DNA of 64,000 nucleotides from Miniphocaeibacter sp012841535 (GTDB lineage: Bacteria > Bacillota > Clostridia > Tissierellales > Peptoniphilaceae), in NCBI RefSeq assembly GCF_049274025.1, contig NZ_JBASRV010000012.1; one strand, 5' to 3'. The notes under the pieces are model-generated. The model was not told the origin of the DNA. It searched no databases and saw only the letters and a program-made list of their open reading frames with translations. The position numbers and the translations under genes are program-made. This document shows, piece by piece, positions 52,488 to 61,591 of the stretch; the stretch's first letter is position 1, and every line of letters starts with the position of its first letter.

Positions 52488-53380
52488 TACATACCTCGAA
52501 TAATCTTTAACATATTTTCTACTACTTCATTAATAGATAATTTAGAAGAATCTATAATAACAGCATCTTCTGCCTTTTTCAAAGGTGAAATAGCTCTAGT
52601 TGAATCAAGATAATCCCTTCTCTCAATATCTTTAACTATTTCATCAAAGGTCATATTTAATCTACTATTCTTATCCTTTAACCTTCTTTTTGCACGTACC
52701 TCAGCATCAGCAATTAAGAAAAATTTATATTCTGCATTAGGTAAAACAACTGTTCCTATATCTCTTCCATCTAATATTATAGAGTTTTTTTCAGCAATAT
52801 TCCTTTGAATATGAACTAATTTATTTCTAACACTGCTATAACTAGAAACCAAGGATACACTTTTTGTAACAGCCTCTGTCCTTAATTCATCTTCTAATAA
52901 TTTTTTATTTAAAAAAATATTGTTATTTTTGTATTCAATAATAATATTTTCAATTCCCTTTTCAATTTTATCCTCATCTTCTAAGGAGTATCCTTTTTCT
53001 AACAAATAGAATGTAATTGCTCTATACATAGCTCCTGTATCTAAATAATCTATAGATAAAATTTCGCTTAAATATTTTGAAATTGTACTTTTCCCTGAAG
53101 CTGATGGTCCATCTATGGCAATTCTAAAAATTTTCTTTTCTTTAATTTTTACAATTATTCTTTTATCATCTATATTATTATTTACATTATTAGTAATAAA
53201 AATATTGATATTGCCTAGTTTTTCTAGAATATTCTCATCTAAATAATACATTTCTTTGGGAAGCTGTACTATTAACGAATCTACATTTATATTGGTTTCT
53301 CTTACCATCTTTACAATTTCCTCAGAAATTTCTTCTAAGTTTTTATTTACATAATTATCTATAATAATTTCATAATTCAT
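52487..53380 (-). CDS. cmk: Cytidylate kinase with an 84-residue N-terminal extension
   Basis: A 297-residue protein. The kinase proper starts near residue 85 with IFRIAIDGPSASGKST (P-loop 91-99) and continues with YLDTGAMYRAIT, ILDGRDIGTVV and RAKRRLKD, as expected for an enzyme making CDP or dCDP. The usual length is about 220. The extra 84 residues start from an ATG at 53380 that has AAAGGA ahead and overlaps the preceding gene by 11 bases; there is no methionine between residues 44 and 118, so a shorter start is unlikely. I do not recognise the extension; it looks like a small alpha/beta domain. Confidence 0.93.
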   Translation of the reverse strand: MNYEIIIDNYVNKNLEEISEEIVKMVRETNINVDSLIVQLPKEMYYLDENILEKLGNINIFITNNVNNNIDDKRIIVKIKEKKIFRIAIDGPSASGKSTISKYLSEILSIDYLDTGAMYRAITFYLLEKGYSLEDEDKIEKGIENIIIEYKNNNIFLNKKLLEDELRTEAVTKSVSLVSSYSSVRNKLVHIQRNIAEKNSIILDGRDIGTVVLPNAEYKFFLIADAEVRAKRRLKDKNSRLNMTFDEIVKDIERRDYLDSTRAISPLKKAEDAVIIDSSKLSINEVVENMLKIIRGM

Positions 53381-54605
53381 TACTTTTTTCCTTTATACTT
53401 TCTCCTGCAGCATATCCGGTAGAATAAGCAATCTGTAAATTATATCCTCCCGTCATAGCATCAACATCAATAACTTCTCCTGCAAAATATAGATTATCAA
53501 TTATTTTGCTTTCCATAGTTTTAGGATTTATTTCCTTTACAGAAACTCCCCCTTTTGTAATAATTGCTTCTTTAATAGGTCTTAATCCTATTAGATTAAA
53601 CTCTAAATTCTTAATTGTATTAACTAATCTAAGTCTTTCCTCTTTTGTAATTTGATTAACTTTCTTATAAGGATTAATTCCAGATTCATTTAAAATTACA
53701 GGTATTAATTTCTTTATTAACAAATCTCCTAAAGCATTTTCTAAATTTTTATTACTATATTTAGTAAAATCCCTTTGTATTCTTTTATCTAAAGTATCGG
53801 GACTTAATTTAGGTTTTAAATCTATAGAAATAATAGAATTTTCCCCTATATTTGAAATTGAATTTGATGCTTTCAAAACTATTGGACCAGATAAACCAAA
53901 ATGAGTAAATAATAATTCTCCAAATTCCTTACATATAACCCTATTATTCAACTTTACAGTTAATTCAATATTTTTTAAGCTAATCCCTTGTAATTCCTTT
54001 AAATAATTAGACTTTATTTCCATAGGTACCAAGCTTGGTTTTAATTCTTTAATACTATGTCCAAAAGTTTTAGCAAATTTATAACCATCTCCTGTTGAAC
54101 CTGTTGCCGGATATGAAATTCCACCTGTTGCTATTACTAGAAAATCAGATTCATATTTATTAGCTCTCCCATATACTTTAAAAGTATTGTCCTGTTTCTC
54201 TATAAATCTAATATCTTCATTTAATATCACTTTAATATTTAAGTCTGATAAAATTTTATTGAAAGTTTTTATAACATCACTTGATTTATCACTTTCTGGA
54301 AATACTCTATTTCCTCTTTCAACCTTATATTTTAATCCATAATCTTCAAGTAATTTCAAAACATCCATATTTGTATAATTATATAGGGAACTATACATAA
54401 ATTTAGGATTACTATTTATCATAGGAAAAAATTCTTCTATAGGTGAATAATTAGTAATATTGCATCTGCCTTTTCCTGTTATATATAATTTTTTTCCAAT
54501 TTTCTCATTTTTTTCTAAAATTAAAACATTATTATTATTTGTTTTTGCTGTAATTGCAGCTAAAATCCCTGCTGGTCCTGCACCTACTACTATAGTATTT
54601 TTCAA
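53370..54605 (-). CDS. HI0933/BaiN-family flavoprotein
   Basis: A 411-residue NAD(P)/FAD-dependent oxidoreductase of the HI0933 (YhiN/BaiN) family. The FAD-binding GAGPAG is at residues 8-13, followed by the family's GKKLYITGKGRCNITN; VIATGGISYPATGSTGDGY and GGYNLQIAYSTGYAAG complete the pattern. Substrate is unknown in general; some members reduce bile acid intermediates. The start is TTG at 54605 after GAGAGG, overlapping mnmM by 4 bases. Confidence 0.9.
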   Translation of the reverse strand: MKNTIVVGAGPAGILAAITAKTNNNNVLILEKNEKIGKKLYITGKGRCNITNYSPIEEFFPMINSNPKFMYSSLYNYTNMDVLKLLEDYGLKYKVERGNRVFPESDKSSDVIKTFNKILSDLNIKVILNEDIRFIEKQDNTFKVYGRANKYESDFLVIATGGISYPATGSTGDGYKFAKTFGHSIKELKPSLVPMEIKSNYLKELQGISLKNIELTVKLNNRVICKEFGELLFTHFGLSGPIVLKASNSISNIGENSIISIDLKPKLSPDTLDKRIQRDFTKYSNKNLENALGDLLIKKLIPVILNESGINPYKKVNQITKEERLRLVNTIKNLEFNLIGLRPIKEAIITKGGVSVKEINPKTMESKIIDNLYFAGEVIDVDAMTGGYNLQIAYSTGYAAGESIKEKSNEL

Positions 54606-55171
54606 TTTAACCTCTCTATAACCACTACATATGGTGGATTATTTATTTGATTTACAAAATAATATTTTAATACATTATAATTTTTCTGATTTAAATCAGC
54701 TAAGTATTTTTCAATTTCTATTGATTCTAATTTACCACTACTATGACCTGGATAAAAGGTTATTATAACAATCCCATTAATATTTAAAAAATTTAAAACA
54801 TATTCTAAACTCTTTATTACTGTTACATAATCTGTAGTTATGTCCTTATTGCCTTTTGGTAAATAGCCCAGGTTGTAAATAACTAGGTCAAGTTTTTTAT
54901 TAATATATTTAAAAATATTTTTATGACTATCTTTAATAATTTGTATATTATTATTTTTAAATTCTTTTAAAAGATTTTTTGTATTTTCAATTGCTATTTC
55001 AGAAATATCAAATCCCAATATTTCACTTTTTTTATCTACTGTTTTTACAATTTTATATATATCATTACCATTTCCTACTGTCATATCGGCAGCAATAATT
55101 ATCTTATTTTTAAACAAGTTAATATAGTGGTCAGTTATTTCAACTGTATTTTTAAATAATATATTATTCAT
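54602..55171 (-). CDS. mnmM: tRNA wobble uridine aminomethyl methyltransferase MnmM (YtqB)
   Basis: A 189-residue SAM-dependent methyltransferase. The opening NNILFKNTVEITDHYI and AADMTVGNGNDIYKIVKTV match B. subtilis YtqB, shown to methylate nm5(s2)U34 to mnm5(s2)U34 in tRNA. The post-I region is LGFDISEIAI and the catalytic area reads DLVIYNLGYLPKGNK. It lies between a small unknown gene (8-base overlap) and the flavoprotein gene (4-base overlap). Confidence 0.88.
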   Translation of the reverse strand: MNNILFKNTVEITDHYINLFKNKIIIAADMTVGNGNDIYKIVKTVDKKSEILGFDISEIAIENTKNLLKEFKNNNIQIIKDSHKNIFKYINKKLDLVIYNLGYLPKGNKDITTDYVTVIKSLEYVLNFLNINGIVIITFYPGHSSGKLESIEIEKYLADLNQKNYNVLKYYFVNQINNPPYVVVIERLN

Positions 55172-55523
55172 TACAGGTTCCTAAAAAAAGTTCATCTAAA
55201 TTTATATTTTGGGGATTATTTTTATAAAACTTCAAACTCTCGGTTTCGTTTTTTAAAAAATCAAATCCAATATCCTTTACCTTCGATCCCGTACCCTTTA
55301 AAAAAAATAATTTTTCTGTATTTTTATAACTATCATCTATACAGAATCTAACTAAAGCAGGTATATTTTCTGTAATAATAACTTCACTAAATCCTATAAT
55401 GTTATCATCTTCTTTAAAAATATAATATAGGCTAGGATTTTTATAATCCATATTCAAATCTATTTTAAATTCATCTCTTATATAGTAAAGTTCTTCTAAA
55501 ATTGGATTTTTTACAATATACAT
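55164..55523 (-). CDS. Small protein of unknown function, possibly GNAT-like
   Basis: A 119-residue soluble protein I cannot name. The middle, YYIFKEDDNIIGFSEVIITE then LVRFCIDDSYKNTEKLFFLK, looks like the central beta strands of an N-acetyltransferase (GNAT) fold, but the acetyl-CoA binding motif is not convincing. It overlaps rluB by one base and mnmM by 8 bases, so it is surely translated as part of the operon. Confidence 0.75.
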   Translation of the reverse strand: MYIVKNPILEELYYIRDEFKIDLNMDYKNPSLYYIFKEDDNIIGFSEVIITENIPALVRFCIDDSYKNTEKLFFLKGTGSKVKDIGFDFLKNETESLKFYKNNPQNINLDELFLGTCNE

Positions 55524-56212
55524 TAAATACTCCTTAAATAATTAATTTCCTTTGTAGATAAGGGTCTGTACTCCCCTTCTTTTATTCCTTTTCCCCGAAT
55601 GTTACCTATGGCTATCCTATTTAAATCTACAACATTACAACCAATATATTGAAACATTTTTCTAACTTGTCGATTTCTACCTTCAGTAATCGTAATCTTA
55701 TATTTAAATTCGGAAATTTTTGTAATTTCTGACTTTTTTGTTAAAGTCCCCTCTAAAACTATTCCAGATTCCAGCTTCTTTAAATCATCTAATTTAGGTA
55801 TAGAATCTAATTTTACTATATATGTTTTAGGAAAATCATTACTAGGGTGTGTTAATTTGTAGGTAATATCGCCATCATTTGTTAATATTAATAAACCTCT
55901 ACTATCCTTATCTAATCTACCAACTGGATATATACGATTTTTATAATCAATTAAATCCAGTACAACTTTATCTGCATAAGGATCTTCAACTGTACTTACA
56001 TATCCTACAGGTTTATTCAATAATAGATAAACATATTCATCTACTGGCTCTATAATCCTATTGTTAAACTTTACAACATCCCCTTCTTTAACTATTGTGC
56101 CAAGTTCTTTTATAATTTTATCATTAATGGATATTTTGCCTTCTAATATTAATTCTTCCGCTTTTCTCCTAGAAGCTATCCCCGCTTTTGCTAAATATTT
56201 ATTAATTCTCAT
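55523..56212 (-). CDS. rluB: rRNA pseudouridine synthase, RluB/RsuA family
   Basis: A 229-residue enzyme. The S4 RNA-binding domain is at the N-terminus (MRINKYLAKAGIASRRKAEE), and the catalytic aspartate lies in YPVGRLDKDSRGLLILTNDG. The C-terminal ITEGRNRQVRKMFQYIG is also typical. The family modifies U2605 of 23S rRNA (RluB) or U516 of 16S rRNA (RsuA); RluB is favoured by its linkage to scpB, as in Bacillus. The ATG at 56212 has AGGAAG ahead, better than the ATG at 56224. Confidence 0.93.
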   Translation of the reverse strand: MRINKYLAKAGIASRRKAEELILEGKISINDKIIKELGTIVKEGDVVKFNNRIIEPVDEYVYLLLNKPVGYVSTVEDPYADKVVLDLIDYKNRIYPVGRLDKDSRGLLILTNDGDITYKLTHPSNDFPKTYIVKLDSIPKLDDLKKLESGIVLEGTLTKKSEITKISEFKYKITITEGRNRQVRKMFQYIGCNVVDLNRIAIGNIRGKGIKEGEYRPLSTKEINYLRSI

Positions 56213-56744
56213 GTTCTTCCTCATCTTCCAACATTAATTCTATCTCTTTTAATTTAGGAAGGGATTTCAAACTATCTAGCGAAAATACTCTAAGAAATTC
56301 CTTAGTTGTCCCATATAGGATTGGTTTTCCCATTTTATCGAGTCTTCCAACTTCTTCTATTAACCCTCTATTTACAAGTAAATCTATAGAGCTATTGGAT
56401 TTTACACCTCTAATTTCTTCTATTTCCAATCTTGTTACCGGTTGTTTATATGCTACAATTGATAGTACTTCCATAGCAGAATTGCTTAATTTTTTAGTTT
56501 TCTTTTTATCCACTAATTTATTAATGTAATCAAAGTTTTCTTTTTTTGTCACAAATTGATATTCTCCATTGTAACTTTTTAATTCTAAGCCCCTATCATT
56601 TCTTTCATATTCTTCCTTCATTTCTTCTAGGGTTTTTTTTATCTCACTATTTTCTTTTTCAACAACTTTTGCAATCTCTTTATAGGATAAGGGCTCTCCC
56701 CAAACAAAAAGCAATGACTCAATTATAGATTTTAAATTATTCAT
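56202..56744 (-). CDS. scpB: Segregation and condensation protein ScpB
   Basis: A 180-residue kleisin-associated protein of the SMC-ScpAB complex in chromosome compaction. It consists of two winged-helix domains: LKSIIESLLFVWGEPLSYKE at the start, and LSIVAYKQPVTRLEIEEIRG in the second. Length and motifs are normal. It follows scpA by 4 bases. Confidence 0.97.
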   Translation of the reverse strand: MNNLKSIIESLLFVWGEPLSYKEIAKVVEKENSEIKKTLEEMKEEYERNDRGLELKSYNGEYQFVTKKENFDYINKLVDKKKTKKLSNSAMEVLSIVAYKQPVTRLEIEEIRGVKSNSSIDLLVNRGLIEEVGRLDKMGKPILYGTTKEFLRVFSLDSLKSLPKLKEIELMLEDEEEHEN

Positions 56745-56748
56745 TTTA

Positions 56749-57471
56749 TCATCTCAGTTCTACAATTATTTCTGAAAATACATCTTCTTGAATAACTCTT
56801 ACTACTTTAGTTTTTATTAGTTCCAAAACAGATAAAAAAACTACTATTATTTCTTGTCTAGTTCCATTTTTTTCCACAAAACTAGCTAAAGGAAGCTTCT
56901 TCTCACCTTCAAGCTTCCATTGTATATTTTCCATATATTCTTCTACAGAGTATTCTTCAGCTCTAATTATTTCAAATTTTTTTAAGTTTTCTTCTTCATT
57001 TCTATTTTTTTCAAGTAAATTCAATAACTCTTGAAGTAATAAATTACTATCACCAATAATATCGTTCTTTGCTTCTTCAACGGTATATTCTAAAAAATCC
57101 TCTTGAAATTTAGGCAAATAATAATCTGCATTTTTTTTCATCTCTATAAATTCTTTACTTAGTTTCTTAAATTTCTTATATTCTATTAATCTACCTAGCA
57201 ATATCTCCTCAGTTATTTCCTCTTCTTCATCTAAGTATTCATTTTTAGGCAGTAATTTTTTTGATTTAATCTCTAATAAAGTACTAGCTAAATAAATAAA
57301 TTCAGTAATATTATCGGGATCTTTAACTTTTAAAGTCTCAACTTCAATAAGAAATTGCTCTGTAATATCACTTAGAAAAACATCATAGATATCTATTTTA
57401 TTTTTTTCTATTAGTTTTAATAAAAGATCAAAAGGACCATTATAAAATTCTGTATCAATATTTAAAGTCAT
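56749..57471 (-). CDS. scpA: Segregation and condensation protein ScpA
   Basis: A 240-residue kleisin that bridges SMC heads. FYNGPFDLLLKLIEKNKIDI and LIEYKKFKKLSKEF are the N-terminal marks, and FLSVLELIKTKVVRVIQE is the C-terminal winged helix. Its ATG overlaps the stop of the protease gene by one base (TAATG). smc itself is not in the window. Confidence 0.97.
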   Translation of the reverse strand: MTLNIDTEFYNGPFDLLLKLIEKNKIDIYDVFLSDITEQFLIEVETLKVKDPDNITEFIYLASTLLEIKSKKLLPKNEYLDEEEEITEEILLGRLIEYKKFKKLSKEFIEMKKNADYYLPKFQEDFLEYTVEEAKNDIIGDSNLLLQELLNLLEKNRNEEENLKKFEIIRAEEYSVEEYMENIQWKLEGEKKLPLASFVEKNGTRQEIIVVFLSVLELIKTKVVRVIQEDVFSEIIVELR

Positions 57472-58103
57472 TAAAACACCCTTAGTATATTAAATAAAAA
57501 GCTTAACAAATTTGAAGCTACAGTACTTATAATTGTAGGAATAGTACCAGAAATAATCAATAAAATTAAAATTATATTTAAATACTGCTCCATAGAAGAG
57601 ATTTTATATACAATTTTTTCCGGTAAAAAACTATAAATAATTTTAGAACCATCTAAAGGAGGAATAGGTATTAAGTTAAAAATTGCCAAATATACATTGT
57701 ATAAAATTAAATAAGATATTAACTGTATTAAAAAAAACGAAAATAAATTAGTGACATTTATATTTTTAATAAATCCATAGACAATAATAAAAATAATTGC
57801 TAGGAATAAATTAGTCATAATTCCAGCAATTGAAACTAAAAAATTACCTAATCTTTTTTTCTTAAACTTATAAGGATTAATTGGAACTGGCTTTGCCCAT
57901 CCAAATTTAAATATAAATAAAGATAATGTTCCAATTAAAGACAGGTGTTTAAATGGATTTAAAGATAATCGTCCACTATTTTTTGCAGTATCATCCCCCA
58001 TTAAGTAAGCCATAAGACCATGGGCATTTTCATGTAGTACTAGGGCAGTTAGAAGAGCAACTGCCATAGCCAAAACATCTATTATTTTTATACTATTTAT
58101 CAT
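57471..58103 (-). CDS. Site-2 protease-like M50 membrane metalloprotease
   Basis: A 210-residue protein with about five membrane segments. The zinc-binding HENAH is at residues 24-28, and the third ligand region is FNLIPIPPLDGSKI. It resembles the small YwhC-type branch of M50 without a PDZ domain. Targets are unknown. It is commonly found beside scpA in Clostridia. It overlaps the Nudix gene by 11 bases. Confidence 0.93.
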   Translation of the reverse strand: MINSIKIIDVLAMAVALLTALVLHENAHGLMAYLMGDDTAKNSGRLSLNPFKHLSLIGTLSLFIFKFGWAKPVPINPYKFKKKRLGNFLVSIAGIMTNLFLAIIFIIVYGFIKNINVTNLFSFFLIQLISYLILYNVYLAIFNLIPIPPLDGSKIIYSFLPEKIVYKISSMEQYLNIILILLIISGTIPTIISTVASNLLSFLFNILRVF

Positions 58104-58635
58104 TTGTCATAAACTTTCTATAAACATATAGAATTCCCGTTATAGTTTTAGTATCTTCAATTTCACCATCATCTATCATTTTTAAAGCCTCATCTATATC
58201 AAAATCTAAAACTTCTAAATATTCATCATCATCAGCTTCTAATTTACTTTCAAAAAGGTCTTGTGCTAAAAAATAAGATGTCTTTTCATCTGTAAATCCC
58301 GGTGAAGAATAACCATCAAACAAAAATTCTAGTTTATTTGCACCATAGCCTATTTCTTCTTGTAGTTCTCTTAAAGCGGCTTCTCTTGGAGATTCATTTG
58401 CATCTATTAATCCTGCTGGAATTTCAAGTAATACTTTATTTACAGCTTTTCTATATTGTTTTATGAAAAAAATTCTATTGTCTTTAATAGCTATTATTGC
58501 CACTGCATTATTGTGTTCAACTATTTCTCTTTTTGAATATTTTCTATTTGGTAATTCTACTGTATCAATTCTTAAATTTAAAATTCTTCCTTCGTATACC
58601 ATTTCACTTTTTATAGTGTTTTCTTCATAAGTCAT
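58093..58635 (-). CDS. nudF: Nudix hydrolase, ADP-ribose pyrophosphatase type
   Basis: A 180-residue Nudix enzyme. The Nudix box runs from G75 to Y97 with R89-E90 and E93-E94 (GLIDANESPREAALRELQEE then IGY). A proline in YSSPGFTDE after the box is typical for ADP-ribose hydrolases. It hydrolyses ADP-ribose to AMP and ribose 5-phosphate. It overlaps recN by 4 bases (ATGA). Confidence 0.92.
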   Translation of the reverse strand: MTYEENTIKSEMVYEGRILNLRIDTVELPNRKYSKREIVEHNNAVAIIAIKDNRIFFIKQYRKAVNKVLLEIPAGLIDANESPREAALRELQEEIGYGANKLEFLFDGYSSPGFTDEKTSYFLAQDLFESKLEADDDEYLEVLDFDIDEALKMIDDGEIEDTKTITGILYVYRKFMTNDK

Positions 58636-60338
58636 TTTTTACTCCTTTTTGATAAAAGTAAGTTCATACCTTGATCAATCATTTCCTTTGCTTGTTTAAT
58701 TGTTGTATTAGTAATATTTACTCCACCAATTAACCTTGCTATTTCATTTATTCTATCCTCATTCTTAATACTATATATTTTTGAAATAGTATTATCATCT
58801 AATTCTTCCTTATCGATTAATAAATGATTATCTGCCAAAGAAGCTATTTGAGGAAGATGGGATATTACAATAATTTGCCTGTAGTTAGAAATATCTATTA
58901 GTTTTTCTCCAACTAATTGTGCTGTTCTACCACTAATGCCCGCATCGATTTCATCAAAAATCAAAGTTTCTACATTATCTACATTAGCTAATGCTGTTTT
59001 AAATCCAAGCATTATTCTAGATAATTCACCACCTGAAGCAATTTTTATTAATGGCAAAACATCCTGTCCAATATTAGTAGATATTAAAAAATCTACCTTG
59101 TCTTTACCAGAATTAACAACATTTTCAAGTTCTGAAAATTCAATTCTAAACTTTGCATTTGGCATATTTAAATCTTTAATATTAAAGAGTATGTCCTCTT
59201 CTAGTTTTTCTGAAATTTTTTTTCTTTCACCTGTTATTATAGATGCTGTAATATTTAATTCCTTATTATTTTTTTCTAATTGTTTTTTTAAATTTTCTAA
59301 ATTTTCTTCAATATTATTAAGTCTATTTATTCTACTATAAATATTATCCCTAAAAACAATTAAATCTTCAATACTTGCACCATATTTTCTTTTTAGATTT
59401 GTTATTGTTTCTATATTGCTATTAAGTATTGCTAATTTTTCATCATCTACATATAAATTACTTGTATATCGACTAATTTCCGAAACTATATCTTCTAATT
59501 GAAAATATATATTATTTAGTTCTTCATAGTAAGGCTTAATATATTTATCCTTTTCTTCAACATTTCCCAATAATTCCTTACTTTTACCAAGCATTGTAAA
59601 AATATCTATACTATTATAGTCTTCAGAACTAAAAAGATTGGAAAAGCTATTTAAATCATTAATTATTTCTTCAATATTACTTAATAGCTTATATTCGGAT
59701 AAAATCTCCTCTTCATCTATATTTTCCAAGTCTAACTCTTCAAGTTCAGATAATTGATACTGTAGTATATCTTTTTCCCTATCTAGTTCTTGAGGAGAAA
59801 TTTCCAAACTCTCTATTTCCCTTAATAATTCATCTTTTTCCTTTAGAAGCTTTTCAATCTTTTTTAATTCATCATTGATTATATTAGGATTAAAAGAATC
59901 TATTAAATTTAAATAGTTTTCTTTTTTTAGAAGAGTTTGATTTTCATTTTGACTATGAATATCCATTAGCCCATCCATTAATTCTTTAAGTAGGGCCAAG
60001 CTAATATTACGTCCATTAATTCTATTAGAAGTTTTTCCATTTAATTGTAGTTCTCTAGTAATAATTAGCTCATTATCATCTAAAGTATAACCTGCATCCT
60101 GAAACTCTTTTAGCTTATCAACATCATATACTAGAAATTTTCCTTCAACTATAGACTTATTTCCATATTTGCCAAAAAAACTCTTTTGAAATCTACCTCC
60201 AAGTAATAGTTGTAAAGAATTAACTAGTATCGATTTTCCAGAACCCGTTTCTCCTGTAATTACATTAAATCTATTGGAAAATTCTATATTAAGTTTTTTT
60301 ATTATAATAAAATTTTCTATGTATAATTCTGCAAGCAT
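58632..60338 (-). CDS. recN: DNA repair protein RecN
   Basis: A 568-residue SMC-like ATPase for double-strand break repair. Walker A is GETGSGKSI at residues 29-37; two coiled-coil arms flank a central part; the signature IASGGELSRIMLGFK and Walker B ETLIFDEIDAGISG are near the C-terminus. It lies 4 bases after argR, its usual partner. Confidence 0.97.
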   Translation of the reverse strand: MLAELYIENFIIIKKLNIEFSNRFNVITGETGSGKSILVNSLQLLLGGRFQKSFFGKYGNKSIVEGKFLVYDVDKLKEFQDAGYTLDDNELIITRELQLNGKTSNRINGRNISLALLKELMDGLMDIHSQNENQTLLKKENYLNLIDSFNPNIINDELKKIEKLLKEKDELLREIESLEISPQELDREKDILQYQLSELEELDLENIDEEEILSEYKLLSNIEEIINDLNSFSNLFSSEDYNSIDIFTMLGKSKELLGNVEEKDKYIKPYYEELNNIYFQLEDIVSEISRYTSNLYVDDEKLAILNSNIETITNLKRKYGASIEDLIVFRDNIYSRINRLNNIEENLENLKKQLEKNNKELNITASIITGERKKISEKLEEDILFNIKDLNMPNAKFRIEFSELENVVNSGKDKVDFLISTNIGQDVLPLIKIASGGELSRIMLGFKTALANVDNVETLIFDEIDAGISGRTAQLVGEKLIDISNYRQIIVISHLPQIASLADNHLLIDKEELDDNTISKIYSIKNEDRINEIARLIGGVNITNTTIKQAKEMIDQGMNLLLSKRSKK

Positions 60339-60342
60339 AATT

Positions 60343-60795
60343 CTACCTTATAATTGATTTAATATCGTTAACTGTAATATCCAATTTACTTTTATCTTCA
60401 ACTGCAATAAATATAGTATCATTTCCTGCAATAATCCCACTTATGTTATCAATTTTTGCATTTGTAATAGACGTTGCACAAACTGTTGCTGTATGGGAAA
60501 TTGTCTTAACAATAACCATGTCGTTATTATGCTTAACAGTTAAGACTGCTGATTTAAAAATTTTATCTAATCGCTCATTTAAAGAATCATGTACTGTATC
60601 AATTATTGCATAGTGATACTCACCATCTCGTGTTTGAACTTTTGAAATTCTTAATTCTTTAATATCTCTAGAAATAGTAGCCTGAGTCGCTCTGACTCCA
60701 CTTTTTTCCAAAAGATCTGACAATTCTTCCTGGGTATGAATTTCATTATCTTGAATTAAATCTAAAATCAGTCTTTGTCTAGTATATTTCTTCAT
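60343..60795 (-). CDS. argR: Arginine repressor ArgR/AhrC
   Basis: A 150-residue regulator. The N-terminal winged helix reads RQRLILDLIQDNEIHTQEEL and TQATISRDIKELRISK; the C-terminal oligomerisation and arginine-binding part has ISGIIAGNDTIFIA. The ATG at 60795 follows AAAGGAG; ten more codons upstream are open but lie in tlyA. No arginine genes are in the window; its position beside recN is conserved in Firmicutes. Confidence 0.96.
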   Translation of the reverse strand: MKKYTRQRLILDLIQDNEIHTQEELSDLLEKSGVRATQATISRDIKELRISKVQTRDGEYHYAIIDTVHDSLNERLDKIFKSAVLTVKHNNDMVIVKTISHTATVCATSITNAKIDNISGIIAGNDTIFIAVEDKSKLDITVNDIKSIIR

Positions 60796-61591
60796 TTCTT
60801 CTCCTTTTATCAAATGCTGATTCAATAGTTTCTACTATAATATCTTTTGGAAATATCTTTTCTTCTTTTCCCTTTATTAAGTGCATTAAATACTCAACAT
60901 TTCCTTCTTTTCCCAAAATAGGTGAAAAACTTATATCCATAACAATAAAACCATTCTTATTAATATAATCTACAATATCTCTAAGAATATTATAATGAAA
61001 CTTTTTATTGACTATTCCTTTTTTTAATAACGAGCTATCACCTTCAAATTGAGGTTTAATAAGAATAATAATATTGGTAAAATCATGTACTATTTTATCC
61101 AATACAAAAAGTATTTTTTTTATAGATATGAAAGAAATATCTATAGTAATTATTTCTAGATTATAATTAAAAAATACATTGGTATCAATATTTTTTATAT
61201 TGGTATTTTCTAAAGATACAACCCTAGGGTTATCTTTTAAACTCCTGTCTAATTGACTGGTTCCAACATCTAGGGCAAAAACTTTTCTTGCACCATGTTC
61301 CAATAATACCTGTGTAAATCCTCCAGTTGAAGAACCTATATCCAAACATACCTTATTGTTAATATCTATATTAAAAACTTCTATAGCTTTAATAAGTTTA
61401 TAAGCACCTCTTGAAACATAATCTTTACCTTCAATAACTTTTAAATTATTAGAGCTTGCTAAGGTCGATGCCTTAGTTACTAATTTGTTATTAAGATAAA
61501 CTCTTTTTTGTTTAATTAATTCTTTAGAATATGTTCTAGATTTTGAATATCCTAACTCTACTAAAAGTAGGTCTATTCTTTTTTTTTCCAT
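60779..61591 (-). CDS. tlyA: TlyA family rRNA methyltransferase/haemolysin-like protein
   Basis: A 270-residue protein with an N-terminal S4 RNA-binding domain (RIDLLLVELGYSKSRTYSKE) and an FtsJ-like methyltransferase domain (VCLDIGSSTGGFTQVLLEHG, ALDVGTSQLD, TIDISFISIKKI, LIKPQFEG). In mycobacteria TlyA methylates rRNA riboses and affects capreomycin sensitivity. It overlaps argR by 17 bases and abuts ispA. Confidence 0.94.
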   Translation of the reverse strand: MEKKRIDLLLVELGYSKSRTYSKELIKQKRVYLNNKLVTKASTLASSNNLKVIEGKDYVSRGAYKLIKAIEVFNIDINNKVCLDIGSSTGGFTQVLLEHGARKVFALDVGTSQLDRSLKDNPRVVSLENTNIKNIDTNVFFNYNLEIITIDISFISIKKILFVLDKIVHDFTNIIILIKPQFEGDSSLLKKGIVNKKFHYNILRDIVDYINKNGFIVMDISFSPILGKEGNVEYLMHLIKGKEEKIFPKDIIVETIESAFDKRRRNEEIY

